From the NCBI GenBank assembly GCA_947471745.1, contig CANJKZ010000172.1, forward strand, positions 1,508,501 through 1,572,500: a stretch of DNA of 64,000 nt, given 5' to 3'. Of the stretch, positions 30,888-43,300 are shown one piece after another. The notes beneath the pieces were generated by a model that saw only the letters and a list, made by a program, of their open reading frames with translations, did not search any database and was not told the origin of the DNA. Origin of the DNA: Closterium sp. Naga37s-1. Taxonomy: Eukaryota > Streptophyta > Zygnematophyceae > Desmidiales > Closteriaceae. Numbering within the stretch: position 1 is the stretch's first letter; every line of letters begins with the position of its first letter. Made by a program: the position numbers and the translations under genes.

Positions 30888-31904
30888 ATGGCTACCCCTA
30901 GTGTCCTCGCTTTTGACGCTGAGGGTCGGGCCATTGACTTTGACGTCTGGATAGATGACCTGCAGCTTTTCTTACAGTGCGATAGGGCAGACGGCCTCTC
31001 CCTCTTTGACCTCACTTCTGGTGCCTCTCCTGCCCCCGCCACTGATGCTGACGCAACTGTTCGCTCCCAGTGGGCCACGCGCGATGCTGCTGCACGTCTT
31101 GCTGTGCGTCGCCACCTGCCTACCTCTGAGCGTGCGCACTTTAGCCAGTACAAGAGTGCTCAGACCTTGTACGACGCTGTAGTTGCACGCTACTCCATCC
31201 CTGCCACTGCTGCACTGAGTCGCCTCATGCTACCGTACCTCTTCCCTGACCTTGCTGCCTTTCCCACAGTCGCTGACCTCATTACGCGCCTACGCACTAG
31301 TGACACTCGCTACCGCGCTGCACTTCCTGCTGAGTTCTGCGCCAAGAACCCCCCCCCCATGTACATCACCCTCTACTACATAGTCACCCGGCTCCCTGAC
31401 TCCCTTCGCGTAGTCAGGGACCACTTCCTCTCAGTTTGCCCCACCACTCTCACCGTTGACCTCCTCGAGAAGTCCCTCCTAGCAGCAGAGAAGAGCATAG
31501 TAGCTGTAGGTGGTGACCCTCGCACCCCCATCTTTGAGGGGTGTTCCCCCTCCCCTCTTTTGCCCTCTGTTGCCTCTGCTGCTGCGGCCGACCTCGCTGG
31601 TTTGGAGTCGGTTGGGGCAGCGTCTACCCCTAGCGGGAGACGCCGCCCTGGCAGGGGCAAGGGGGGCAGGGGCGCTGGAGGAGCTAGCGGGGGCGGTGGA
31701 GGCGGCGGTGGAGGCGGTGGAGGAGGTGGGGGTGGCGGTGGGGGTGGTGGCGGGGGTGGAGGTGTAGGTGGCGGCAGTGGAGGCGCAGGCGGCAGCGGCG
31801 GTGGCGGAGGGAGCGGAGGTGGCGGCGGTGGAGGAGGACGCGGCGGAGGAGGTGGAGCTGGTCGGGGTGGCGCTGCGCAGAGGGTCAGCTCCGGTGGTGG
31901 TCAG

Positions 31905-31945
<41 letters not shown>

Positions 31946-34900
31946 CACTCGTGACGTCCCCTCCCCTCAGCAGCTCCGTGAGTGGTACACTGCACGCCAG
32001 AGGGGTGGGGGTACTGGTCCGTGCACCTACGTCCTGCGCACCGGTGACCGCGCGGGTGAGCAGTGCGGGGGTGCGCACTCCACCCAGCGCTGCTTTGGCC
32101 GCCTGACGGACGCTTGGCGTCACCAGTTCCCTGAGGCCACTGAGATCCCCCGCTGGGGTGAGCTGTCTAGGGCGGGGGTAGCTGTCTTTGACCTTGACTT
32201 TGATGCTATTCTTGCTGCCATGTATACTGTGACTATTAGTGATGAGGGTGACTGTTACCGGTGTTTTCCGCCCGACCCGGGCATTGAGACTGCTGCTCTA
32301 GGTCCTGGTGAGGCTGCTGCTCTAGGTGCTAGCGAGGCTGCTGCTCTAGGTGCGTCTGCTCCCTCAGGTACTGGTGAGTCTGCTCTCTCAGGTTCTGCGT
32401 CGGCTTCGGCCTCCCACACCTTTACCCTTGACTCGGGCGCTTCTCGCTCCTTCTTTCGAGACCGCACCACACTCACGCCGCTTGGCCGGCCCGTTGCGGT
32501 CTCTCTGGCAGACCCCTCTGGGGGTCCTGTCCTTGCTCACTTCTCCACTGTCCTCCCGTGTCTGGCGGCCCCCTCTGGCACCCTGTCTGGTCTTTACCTC
32601 CCCTCGTTCTCTACGAACTTGGTGAGTGGTGCTGACCTACAGGATGCGGGGGTTCACCAGTTCACTCCTGCGAGTCAGCGGGTGACCCACTGCACGGACG
32701 CTCGGACAGGCCGACACCTGGCCACGTTTACACGTCGGCCGGGGTCGAGCCTGTACACACTGACCACTGCGTCTCCTCCGGTCCCTGCGTCTGGTCAGGT
32801 AGCTGCGTCGGGTCAGGTGTTTGCTGCAGCGTCCAGGTCTGGTCCTGAGTCTGCCCCCTGCTCGTGTCGCCTCCTGTCTCACGAGACTCTCCTCTGGCAC
32901 CACCGCCTTGGTCACCCCTCCCTGCTTCGTCTCCGGAGCATGGCCTCCCGTGTCCTTGTCTCTGGTCTTCCCCGGTCCCTCCCTCCACTTCCTCCGGGGC
33001 CTGGCCCTACCTGCGTCCCCTGTGTCGAGGGACGACAGCGGGCTACCCCTCACTCCTCCCAGTTTCCTCCGACAGAGGCCCCACTGCAGACGCTTCACAT
33101 GGACGTGTGGGGCCCGGCCCGCGTCCGTGGACAGGGTCACGAGCGCTACTTCCTGCTGGTGGTTGACGACTACTCGCGTTACACCACAGTCTTCCCCTTG
33201 CGCAGCAAGGGTGATGTCACTGAGGTGTTGATCGACTGGATCCGCGCAGCTCGTCTCCAGCTCAGGCGGAGCTTCGGCTCGGACTTTCCTGTTCTGCGTC
33301 TGCACTCTGACAGAGGCGGAGAGTTCTCCTCTGGCCTTCTGCGAGCCTACTGTCGTGCACGAGGCATCCGCCAGACCTTCACGCTTCCGGACTCTCCACA
33401 GCAAAATGGGATTGCTGAGCGCCGCATTGGCATGGTCATGGACGTCGCCCGTACGTCCATGATGCATGCGGCTGCCCCCCACTTTCTGTGGCCGTTTGCG
33501 GTTCGGTACGCGGCGCATCAGATCAACCTTCAGCCCAGGGTCTCCATGCCGGAGACCTCCCCAGCCTTGCTGTGGACGGGGAAGGTTGGCGATGCGTCTG
33601 CGTTCCGTGTCTGGGGATCTCGGGCGTTTGTCCGCGACTTGTTTGCGGACAAGCTGTCCCCTCGTGCTGCTCCTTGCGTCTTCCTGGGTTTCCCCCCTGA
33701 CGCCCCAGGGTGGCAGTTCTACCACCCCACCTCTCGCCGTGTTCTGTCCTCCCAGGACGTCACGTTCGACGAGTCGGTCCCCTACTATCGCCTCTTCCCC
33801 TACCGCACTCCGTCCCTCCCCCCGCCACCGCTCTTCCTGGTACCAGGTCCCCCCCCGGTAGACCCCCTCCCCCCTCAGGGTCCTGCCCCTTCAGGTGTGT
33901 CCCAGGTAGACGCTGTTGAGCCTGTCGAGGTCGCTAGTGACTCTGGTGCTGCTGAGGGTGCTGAGCGTGTGGGTGCTACGCCTGGGGGTGCTGAGCCTGA
34001 CGGTACTACGACTGGGGGTGCTGAGCCTGGGGGTGCTGAGTCTAGGGGTGCTACGCCTGGGGGTGCTGCGTCTGGGGGTGCTGAGCCTGGGGGTGCTACG
34101 CCTGGAGGTGCTGAGCCTGGGGGTGCGGAGCCTGAGGGAGCTGGGCCTGCTGGTGCTGTGCCTGGCGGTTCTCCGGGTGCTTCTTCTCGCCGGGAGCCAC
34201 TCTCTCCACAGGAGCTGCGTGAGTGGTTTGCCCGGCGCTGGAGGCGAGCTGCTGGAGCTGGAGGAGCTGCGGGTACTGGAGTTTCTGTTGCTGCTGAGGG
34301 AGCTGGTGCCACGGGTCCCGGAGGTGCTCGTACTGGGCGTACTGGAGCTGCTGGACCTGCGGGTACTTCTGGAGCTGGAGCTGCTGCGGGTGTTGGCGCG
34401 GAGGCTACTGCTGTCGGTCCTGGAGGCGGTCCTGCTGGGGGTACTGCTGGTGCTGCTGGGGGTACTGGAGCTGGAACTGCTACTGGTGCTGGTGCTGCCC
34501 CAGGGGGTGCTGGTGCTGTCCCTGCTGTGTCTGGAGTCGCCGCGCGGCCTCGGCCGTACTTCGTTCCGCTCCTTCAGCAGGTTCTTGGTCTCCCGTCTTC
34601 TACTGGTCCTCCTCCTCCCTTAGAGTGTCCACAGCCTGTCCCGTCGCAGTTACAGTTACAGCCGGCCTCCCCACTGCCTGCTCCGTCTCCCTACACTGGT
34701 CCTACTGGAGGTCTTGCTGAGCGTCGTGAGCCTGCGTCTCGCCCTGCGTCGCCTGTCCGTGCTGCTCGCACTAGTAGTCGTGGTTCGCGTCAGCGTCCTC
34801 CTCCTGTCCCTGGCACGCACCGGATGTCTCTGCGTCCGTCCACTGCTCCTCTGCGTGCCCCTTTGCCTTCTCCTCCTGAGTCTTCTCTTCCTGCTCTTGC

Positions 34901-36809
34901 CGACCCGGAGTCGGACTCTCTTCGTGCTGCCAGTCCTACTGTCACGCGTCTCCTTGCTACTGTTGTCACTGACCCTTCCTTTGAGTCCACTGCTGCGTCT
35001 GCCCTAGTTTCTGAGCTCGTCGACTTTGCTGCTCGCTGTCGCCTAGACTACGTCGCCAGTCTTGTTGCTGAGTCTGAGTCTGTCTGTCCTCCGTCCGTCG
35101 GGGGTGAGTGTGCCCTTGGCACGGACGTCCTTGAGGACAGGCAGGAGGAGTTCCAGTGCTTGGCCGCTGCTTCACCTCATCTCGTGTCCGTACTGCTTAC
35201 CCCTGAGGGAGACCCGGATGCACTTGACATCCCGACTCCGCGCTCTTACGCGGAGGCGATAGAGGGTCCCTACTCCTCTCAGTGGCAGGCAGCTATGGAC
35301 GCAGAGATGGCTTCCTGGAAGTCCACAGGCACCTACGTTGACGCTGTTCCCCCTCCTGGGGCGAACATCGTCAGTGGCATGTGGATTTTCAGGGTGAAGC
35401 GGCCGCCGGGTTCTCCGCCTGTCTTCAAGGCGCGTTACGTGGCTCGAGGCTTCAGTCAGCGGCAGGGAGTTGACTACTTTCAGACCTTCTCTCCCACCCC
35501 GAAGATGACCACTCTTCGGGTACTGCTGCACGTAGCTGCTCACCGTGACTACGAGCTACACTCTCTTGACTTCAGCACTGCTTTCTTGCAGGGCAGCCTG
35601 CACGAGGAGATCTGGCTGCGTCGCCCACCTGGTTTCACTGGGTCTTTTCCTCCTGGCACCCAGTGGAGCCTACGGCGACCAGTCTACGGTCTCCGCCAGG
35701 CACCGCGTGAGTGGCACGATATACTGAGGACTACACTTGCGGCTCTTGGGTTTGCTCCCTCTACTGCCGACCCGTCGCTGTTTCTGCGCACCGACACTTC
35801 TTTGCCGCCGTTCTACATCCTCGTGTACGTCGACGACTTGGTCTTTGCCACAGCTGACACTGCTGGACTCGCCCACGTGAAGTCCGAGCTGCAGAAGAGA
35901 CACACGTGCACTGACCTGGGTGAACTGCGCAGCTACCTTGGCTTGCAGATCACTCGGGACAGAGCACGCCGCACCATTACCCTGACTCAGTCACACATGG
36001 TGCAGCAGGTCCTTCAGCGCTTCGGCTTCACGTACTCCTCGCCTCAGGCCACTCCTCTGCCTACTCGCCACTCGCTCTCAGCTCTGCCTTCGGATGAGTC
36101 CGTAGAGTCGAGTGGCCCGTACCCAGAGCTTGTTGGCTGCCTCATGTACCTGATGACCTGCACACGACCTGACCTTGCATACCCTCTTAGCATTCTCGCA
36201 CGCTATGTTGCTCCTGGGAGACACAGACCTGAGCACATGGCTGCAGCGAAGAGGGTGTTGCGCTACTTGTGCAGTACGTCGGGCATGGGGCTTGTGCTTG
36301 GAGGGCAGAGTCCAGTGGTCCTTACTGGGCACGCAGACGCTTCTTGGGCTGACGACCAGGCTACGCAGCGGTCGTCACAGGGTTACACCTTCAGCCTTGG
36401 TTCCGGCTCTGTTTCGTGGCGGGCTACTCGCTCGTCTTCTGTTCTCGGCTCCAGTTGTGAGGCTGAGATCTACGCAGGAGCCATGGCTGCACAGGAGCTT
36501 CGCTGGCTCACCTACCTGCTGACTGACCTCGGAGAGCTGCCTCGTTCTCCTCCAGTGCTGTACGTAGACAACAAGGCCATGCTGGCCTTGTGTCGGGAGC
36601 AGCGACTGGAGCACAGAACGAAGCACATTGCTCTCCGCTACTTTCTTGCTCGTGAGCTGCAGCAGCGTGGTCAGCTGCGTCTTGCGTACGTGGCCTCTGA
36701 GGCCAACACTGCTGATATCTTCACCAAGGCGCTTGCGCCTTGTGACCATCAGCGCTTCTGTACTCAGCTGGGCCTTGTGCCTACCTTGCCTCACTTGCTC
36801 ACCTCTTGA
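30888..36809 (+). CDS. Copia family B gag-pol polyprotein
   Basis: The 1973-aa uninterrupted frame starts at ATG in GTCATGG. In order: a gag UBN2-like domain (1-220); a poly-Gly tract (about 265-325) and poly-Gln (342-352); SPQQLREW (about 359); a Cys/His-rich patch with CTYVLRTG and CGGAHSTQRC; protease LDSGAS (Asp515); integrase WHHRLGHPS (671) and CVPC, catalytic Asp739, Asp808, Glu844 (DD35E); a long linker of GGAEPGGAT and TGAGGTG repeats with SPQELREW near 1105; RT with YVDD at 1647; RNase H with HADASWAD (Asp1817), CEAEIYAG and YVDNKAM. It ends LPHLLTS. It is the longest and most intact gene of its family here and may be functional, though its 5' LTR is truncated. Confidence 0.92.
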
Positions 36810-37022
36810 CCGTGCTTGTACTGTTGCATATATATATACCTGCTCTTGCTTGTCTAGCCTTTTTATATATATATGTACTCCTGCATGTGAACTGGCCTTG
36901 TGGCCTTGAACTTGTGCTCGGAATGTGTGGTGACTTTGTGATCCACCCTGAGCTTGCTTTGCTTTGCTTTACTTGACTGGTCTTGTGACCCCTTGTTCTC
37001 CCCCACTTTGCCTATGGGGGTG
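36810..37022 (+). other. 3' untranslated region and polypurine tract of family B
   Basis: This non-coding AT-rich stretch has TATATATATA runs. It ends in CTATGGGGGTG just before the TGTCA of the 3' LTR. Confidence 0.6.
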
Positions 37023-37151
37023 TGTCAGAACATTATAGCTCATGCATATTGTGTAGGCTATAGTGGGGTAGCCCACAAGGGGTACAACCCAATTAGGGTT
37101 ATTACTTGTACCCAATTCATTCATAGTTCATTCATTCCTTGTTTCTTCTCA
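37023..37151 (+). repeat. 3' LTR of copia family B
   Basis: It starts TGTCAG and carries TGTGTAGGC, GTGGGGTAGCC and GGGTACAACCC as in 13479-13609. It ends at about 37149-37151 where RNase H sequence of another family B copy begins, so the exact end is uncertain by a few bases. Confidence 0.7.
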
Positions 37152-37534
37152 GAAGCATGGTCAGCTTTGCCTTGCTTACGTTGCCTCCCGGGCCAACACT
37201 ACTGATATCTATGCCAAGGCTCTTCGATCTGGTGATCATCAGCATTTCTGCACTGCTCTAGGCCTTGTGCCTACTCTGCCACACTTGCTCACTGCTGGAC
37301 TTGCCTTGTACTGTGATATATATTTCTATACCTGCATGCTTACTCTTGCTAGGTTATGATCAATGTACTGCTTGTGCAATGGCCTTGTGAACTAGCCTTG
37401 TGGCCGCTCGCTAGTGCTCAGACTGCGTCGTGATCTTGAGATCCACCCTGAGCTTTGCTTTGCTTTGTTCTTTTGCTTGACTGGTCTTCTGACCATTGGC
37501 TATTCTTGCTACCCCCCACTTGCCTATGGCTGTG
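37152..37534 (+). pseudogene. Family B copia RNase H tail from another copy
   Basis: The frame HGQLCLAYVASRANTTDI, AKALRSGDHQ and LGLVPTLPHLLTAGL matches the last 55 residues of family B with changes, then a 3' untranslated stretch. It sits directly after the 3' LTR of the intact element, which therefore probably inserted into this older relative. Confidence 0.8.
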
Positions 37535-37664
37535 TGTCAAATTGTATTTGTATGTCTGTAGGGTGTAGTGGGGTAGCTTACATAGAGTACAACTTATTTA
37601 GGGCTTCCCTACTTGTACTTCTGTTTCACGTAGTGAAGTCATTTCTTGCCTTAGTATTCTGACA
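37535..37664 (+). repeat. 3' LTR of the older family B copy
   Basis: 130 bp from TGTCA to TGACA (perfect 5-bp terminal inverted repeat), with GTAGTGGGGTAGC in the middle. The polypurine region TGCCTATGGCTGTG precedes it. Confidence 0.8.
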
Positions 37665-37958
37665 ATCTAGGCATTCTCGAAGGTGCAGCAATATCGCACC
37701 TGCCACTACCGAGTCAACATCAGCAGCACTATCGCGTTAGCCCATATTGGGCACGCATATCAACAGTCTCAAGTCAACTGTCGCGACTGTTGACCAACAT
37801 GGACTGAACGGTTACCTGGGAAGAATGGCAACAGGCGTAACTGTATGGACAGTTACACGCAGCAACCCGGTAGCAAGCAGAAGAGCAATAGTCGCGGTTT
37901 CTGTAGCAATGCCTTTAAAATATTTATAATAAGGGAATGTGCCCCTCAGAGTACATGG
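37665..37958. other. No gene seen; carries second copy of the 2.0-kb repeat
   Basis: AATAAGGGAATGT, CCCCT and AGAGTACATGGCTAG at 37928-37967 match 2007-2047. No coding similarity was seen. Confidence 0.45.
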
Positions 37959-39251
37959 CTAGTTAGCAGCATCACACTGCTCAATGGTTAAATATGCATA
38001 AAACTCAGTTAAGGGCGCATTGTTGCAGAGGAACGACATGTAAACGATGAGGTGTTTCCCGCGCCGACGATCCGTGCTCTCGTCCAACTGTATGCCTAGG
38101 TATGGACTGTCCCAGATGTGCTTTATCTGTTGAGCACAGAAGTAGATCACGAGTGTCTCAACCAACTGGGCGAAATCGTACCTGCACGCAGGGCAAGAAT
38201 GTAGTTAGTACGAAAGCTTTCACAAAACATCATACTGCTAAATGCATTCACTTACTCGATGTAGTAAGTGACGTTCTCCTTCAGGGGCATCTCAGGCGTG
38301 CCCATCTCTGCCATGAACTGGACCAAAGTCACAAACAGAACAATAGGTGAGTCGCTCTTGCAAATAAATTTCACAGCTGTTATTAATTTTGCAAGTCACT
38401 TGGCCTCGGCATCACCATTCCCGAAGGCGAGAATCGGCTTCTGTGCAGCGACCTTGCCGTCTCTCACCTCCTTCTGCTCCACTACAGCTTCATGTGCTAT
38501 GCCGATGTTTCCGTATCATCTTCCGTTGAATGTCGAGCCCACCCTCCCGCCGCGGCCGTACTGGTAGCTAGGGTTCCCCTGGACCATGCAGATGGAACAC
38601 CTCATGCAAGGTTGGCCCCATGAGGTCGCCGAAATGATAAGCCATAGGATGTGCTGCAGCCATTTCTCCTTAGATTTCTGCTGCCACTGCTCGACTGTCA
38701 ACAGATGCGGGTAGTTGTTGTCGTCGTCGGCGGCAGCGGGTTTTGATGGGCCTGGATGAGGTGTGCTAAGGCGCGGGACAGTAGGTGGGGGGACACCTGC
38801 AGTGGGACGAGCAAAGCTCAAGATGCGCTGTTTGTATTTACCTATACCGGCTCTAATACGCGAAACAGAAATGGCAGGTAGAGTTGTAGCTACTGCTGCG
38901 GACACGGGCAGTGGCGAAGATGCAGCTTCAGCCGTGTCTGGCTCGAGCGAAGTCTCAGCCGCCTCTGACGTGGATTGTGAGGGGATAAGCGGCCCATTGT
39001 CGAAGGATGTGATCACATTGGGGGGGGGGGGGGGGGGGTTCAGGCGGAGGGCTCTCTACTGCAGCAGTGGCGGCCACAGGCATCGCGGCGGGAGTTTTAC
39101 GGGTCAAAACATCCAACGCATAAACCCGAGGCTCCTCAGGTACCCCGGGAGAAACACGCCTAGCGCTGTCTGTTGCCTGCACGGGCTCCATACTTGGATC
39201 GCTTGTTGTATGAATTGAGGTAGTAATACCACGGCGCTCTAACGGGAACAA
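37959..39251 (-). pseudogene. hAT-like transposase, N-terminal half (hAT1)
   Basis: Minus strand. The first part (39251-38520) encodes a Pro/Ser-rich N-terminus with a poly-Pro run from a 19-base G tract, then KEKWLQHI and CMRCSICMVQGNP, resembling the TTF/BED-like zinc-binding region of hAT transposases. A second exon (near 38330-38250) has FMAEMGTPEMPLKENVTYYIE and a GTAAGT donor. The third (about 38181-37968) begins after a GTGCAG acceptor with YDFAQLVETLV and contains GIQLDESTDRRRGKHLIVYMSFL, the first catalytic Asp block of hAT enzymes. The gene stops there: the remaining DDE and dimerisation domains are missing. At least one stop lies between exons 1 and 2. Confidence 0.65.
39020..39038. 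repeat. G19 homopolymer
   Basis: Nineteen G in a row on the plus strand encode poly-Pro on the minus strand in hAT1. Confidence 0.9.
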
Positions 39252-39841
39252 GCTAGTGGGAAGAGGTGAGAGACGGGCTAGGCATGAATGACTGAATGGC
39301 AGAAGAAGGTTGTCAAAGAAAGAATTGGAACAGACGATGAAGGGAGAAAGGAAGGGACTATCACGACGAACCGCGCAGAAAGAACGAGTGTTTCACGTAA
39401 TTGCATGGGTGGGTGCGTACCTTGTTTGTTGTGCACTGACTGTCCTTGCACCCTGCCAGCGAGGGGGAGGCAACAGCTGGCAGCGGCGCTGACAACAGTT
39501 ACAAGACAGAGGCGTGGCATCACCTGGGTCAGATGCAGCACGCGCTGGCAGTGAATATCCAAAATTACCCGTTGCGACCTCACGCAAATTTTATTACTCG
39601 TGCATGTACTGACAACGGACTGCTGCTCCTATGGCCAACAGGGCTATTTCGGTGCATTCATACGAAACTATACGTGATGTCTGCTATACGGCAGCAGACG
39701 AAATTTTATAAGCTGTCTGAAAAAAACATATGATGATATACCCTTTGTCTAGCCTCTTACATCAGCCATAAGCATAAGACTGGCAAAACATATGAACTAA
39801 AGAAATTGAGTTTGAAACTTAGACCATCAGACTAAAATAGT
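39252..39841. other. No gene seen
   Basis: Frames here are short and low in information, and I recognise nothing. It may be the upstream region of hAT1. Confidence 0.4.
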
Positions 39842-40043
39842 CTAATAGCGAGAGCCCTGGTTCAGGGCCTTCACTCGAGTGAAGGCAGGGTCCTCGGTGT
39901 GCTGCCAGAAGAGCTGAACCACCTTGCCATTAATGCGCTGATAATCGACCTCCCTCTGTCGTACCGCTTTTTTCAGTGCATCCCCTTCTAGCAGGAACGA
40001 GATCTGGAGATCTTGAGCGCCATACTCGCTTCATAAACATGCG
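39842..40043 (-). pseudogene. Unidentified exon-like reading frame
   Basis: On the minus strand a frame after a TGA reads SEYGAQDLQISFLLEGDAL, then KKAVRQREVDYQRINGKVV, LFWHTEDPAFTRV and a TAG at 39842-39844. Its varied composition looks protein-like, unlike the surrounding shadows, but I do not recognise the family. It may be the last exon of a broken gene interrupted 43 bp upstream by the copia C insertion. Confidence 0.35.
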
Positions 40044-40086
40044 CACAGTAGAGATGATTGAAGCGAGTTCTTGGAAGAGCATGAAA

Positions 40087-40215
40087 TGTCAAAAATTGAA
40101 CGTAGGAATGATTGATTAACAGAGAAAGTAAAACAAGTACTAGGAATGACCTAAGGTGTTGTACTCCTTAGAGTATGCCCCATTACAGCCCAAAGATGAC
40201 AAATGCAATTTGACA
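40087..40215 (-). repeat. 3' LTR of copia C
   Basis: 129 bp with ends TGTCA and TGACA. It shares AGGAATGACCTAAGGTGTTG and TTAGAGTATGCCCCA with the 46615 copy. Confidence 0.85.
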
Positions 40216-40379
40216 CACCCCCATAGGCAAAGTGGGGGATAGCAAACACAATGCACGGTCACAAGACCAGTCAAGCAAGAGAACAAAGCAAAGCAAAGCT
40301 CAGGGTGGATCTCAAGATCACCACGCAGTCTGAGCACAAGCAAGCGGCCACAAGGCCAGTTCACCTGCAGAGTTATAAA

Positions 40380-43300
40380 AGCACAAGCAGTATAGTGATC
40401 ACAACCTAGCAAGAGCAAGCATGCAAGGATATATATATCACATTACAAGACAAGTAAAGCAACCAGCAGGTGAGGAAGAGTAGGCACAAGGCCTAGAGCA
40501 GTTCAGAAACGCTGATGATCACCAGACCCAAGGGCCTTGGTGAAGACATCAGCATCGTTGGCTCGAGAGGCCACGTAAGCAAGGCGCAGCTGACCACGCT
40601 GCTGTAGCTCCCGAGCAAGAAAGTAACGAAGAGCAATGTGCTCCGTTCTGTGCTCCATTCTCTGCTCCTGACACATGGCAATCATGTCCTTGTTGCCGAG
40701 TACAGAACTGGAGGAGAACTAGGCCGCTTCCCCAAGTCGGTCAGCAGGTAGGTCAGCCAGCAAAGATTCTGTGCAGCCATAGCCCCAGCGTAGATCTCGG
40801 CCCCACAGCTAAAACCAAGTACAGAAGATGAACGAGTGGACCTCCACGAGACAGAACTAGAGCCAAGAATGAAGGTATAACTTTCTGACGACCACTAAGT
40901 CGCCTGGTCGTCAACCTAGGAAGCGTCTGAGTGACCTGTGAGTACCACTGAGTCCCGTCCTACAAGCACAAGCCCCATGCTCGATATACTGCACAAGTAA
41001 CGCAGTACCCTCTTAGCAGCTACCCAGTGCACCTTTCAGTGTCTACCGTGAGCCACGTAGCAAGCCAGGAGGCTGAGAGGGTACGCGAGGGCAGGTCGTG
41101 TGCACGTCATCAGGTACATGTGGCAACCCACAAGCTCTGGATACGGACCACTTGGATCTACGGACTCGTCCGAAGGTGGAGCATAGAGCGAGTGGCCTGT
41201 AGGCAGAGGAGTGGGCTGTGGCGAGGACCACGTGAAGCCGAAGCGCTCAAGGACCTGGTGCACCATGTGTGATTGAGTCAGGGTGATGGTGCGCCGTGCT
41301 CTGTCCCGGGTGATCTTCAAGCCAAGATAGCTCCGCAGCTCACCCAGGTCATAGCAGGTGTGTCTCTCCTGCAGCTCCGCCTTCACTACGGCCAGTGCCT
41401 CAGTGTCAGCAGTAGCAAAAACCAAGTCGTTGATGTAAGAACGTAGAACGGCAGCAAAGAAGTGTTGGTGCATAGAAACAGCGACGGGTCAGCAGAGGAA
41501 GGAGCAAACCCAAGAGCCGCAACTGTCGTCCTCAGTGTGTCGTGCCACTCGCGGGGCGCCTGGCAGAGACTGTAGAATGGCCACCGGAGGCTCCACTGGG
41601 TACCCTCAGGAAACGATCCAGTGAAGCCAGGTAGGCGGCGCAGCCAGATCTACTCGTGAAGGCTGCCCTGCAAGAAAGCTATGGAGAAGTCAAGAGAGTG
41701 TAGCTCATAGTCACGCTGTGTTGCAACGTGCAGCAACACCCAAAGAGTAGTCATCTTTGGGTTGGGGGAGAAGGTGTGGAAGAAGTCAACCCCCTGTCTC
41801 TGACTGAAGCCTCGAGCAACGTAACGCGCCTTGAAGGCAGGCGGAGAACCTGGCGGCCGCTTCACTCTGAAAATCCACATGCCATCGACCATGTTTGCCT
41901 TAGATGAGGAAATAGGTGCCTGTGGACTTATAGGAAGCCATCTCTGCATCCATGGCTGTCTGCCACTGAGAGGATTACTCACCCATGATCGCCTCTGCGT
42001 AAGAGCGCGAGGTAGGGATGTCCAGTGCATCTGGGTCTCCCTCAGGTCAAAGCAGCATGGACGCGAAACGCGGTAAATCGATCGCGAGACACTCAAACTG
42101 AAGCTGCCTGTCCTCAAGGACGTCACAGCTAAGGGCAAGCTCACCCCCGACAGACGGAGGTCAGACAGACTCAGACTCAGTATTAAGACTCGCGATGTAG
42201 TCGAGATGATGGGTAGCAGCAAAGTTGACTAGCTGAGTGACGAGGGCAGACGCAGCAGTAGACTCAAAGAAAGGGTTATTGACTACAGTGGCAAGGAGAC
42301 GAGTGATAGTAGGACTACCAGCACGAGCAAGGTCAGACTCAGGTCAGGAACGTCAGGAAAAAAGGACGCCGGAGGAGACGGCAGAGCAACACGCAGTGGA
42401 ATAGAGGAAGGACGAAGTGCCATAATGCGCGTGCTGGGGACAGGTAGAGGAAGAGGACGACAAGTACGACTGACAGGGAAAACAGGGGAGGCGGGACGAG
42501 ACTCAGGCTCATGACGCTCTGCCAGGGAGCCTGTCTGCTCAGGGTAGGGTAAAAGAGCAGGGAGTGGAGAGCCAGGCAGTAGTTGCGGCTGTGGCTGGTC
42601 AAGCGGAGGACACAGAAGAGGTGGAGTAAGGCCAGTGGAAGACGGAAGACTAAGAACCTAACGAAGTGCCGAGTCAGGCGGTGGCAGGGACGACTGCGGC
42701 TGTGGGTAGAAAAACGGTTGGCACGGCACAGTAGCCGTACCGCCAGCAGTGCCAGCACCTCCAGCACCTCCAGTATCTCTAGAATCACCAGCTCCAGCAC
42801 CTCCAGTACCTCCAGCTCCTATACCTCTAGCACCTCCAGCTCCAGTACCTCCAGCACCAGCAGCTCCAGTACCTCCACGACCTCCATCTCTAGCACCTAC
42901 AACACCAGCAGCTCCAGCACCTCCAGCACCAGCAGCTCCAGTACCTCCAACACCTCCAGCTCTAGCACCTCCAGTACCAGCAGCTCCAGTACCTCTAGCA
43001 CCAGCAGCTCCAGTACCTCCAGCACCTCCAGCACCAGCATCTCAAGTACCTCCAGTACCTCCAGCGCTAGCACCTCCAGCACCAGTAGCTCCAGTACCTC
43101 CAGTACCTTCAGCTCTAGCACCTCCAGCACCAGCAGCTCCAGTTCTTCCAGCACCTCCAGCTCTAGCACCTCCAGCACCAGTAGCTCCAGCACCTCGAGC
43201 ACCTCCAGCTCTAGCACCTCCAGTACTAGCAGCTCCAGCACCTCCAGCACTAGCAGCTCCAGGACCCCCAGCACCACTAGCTCTAGCACCTCCAGCACCA

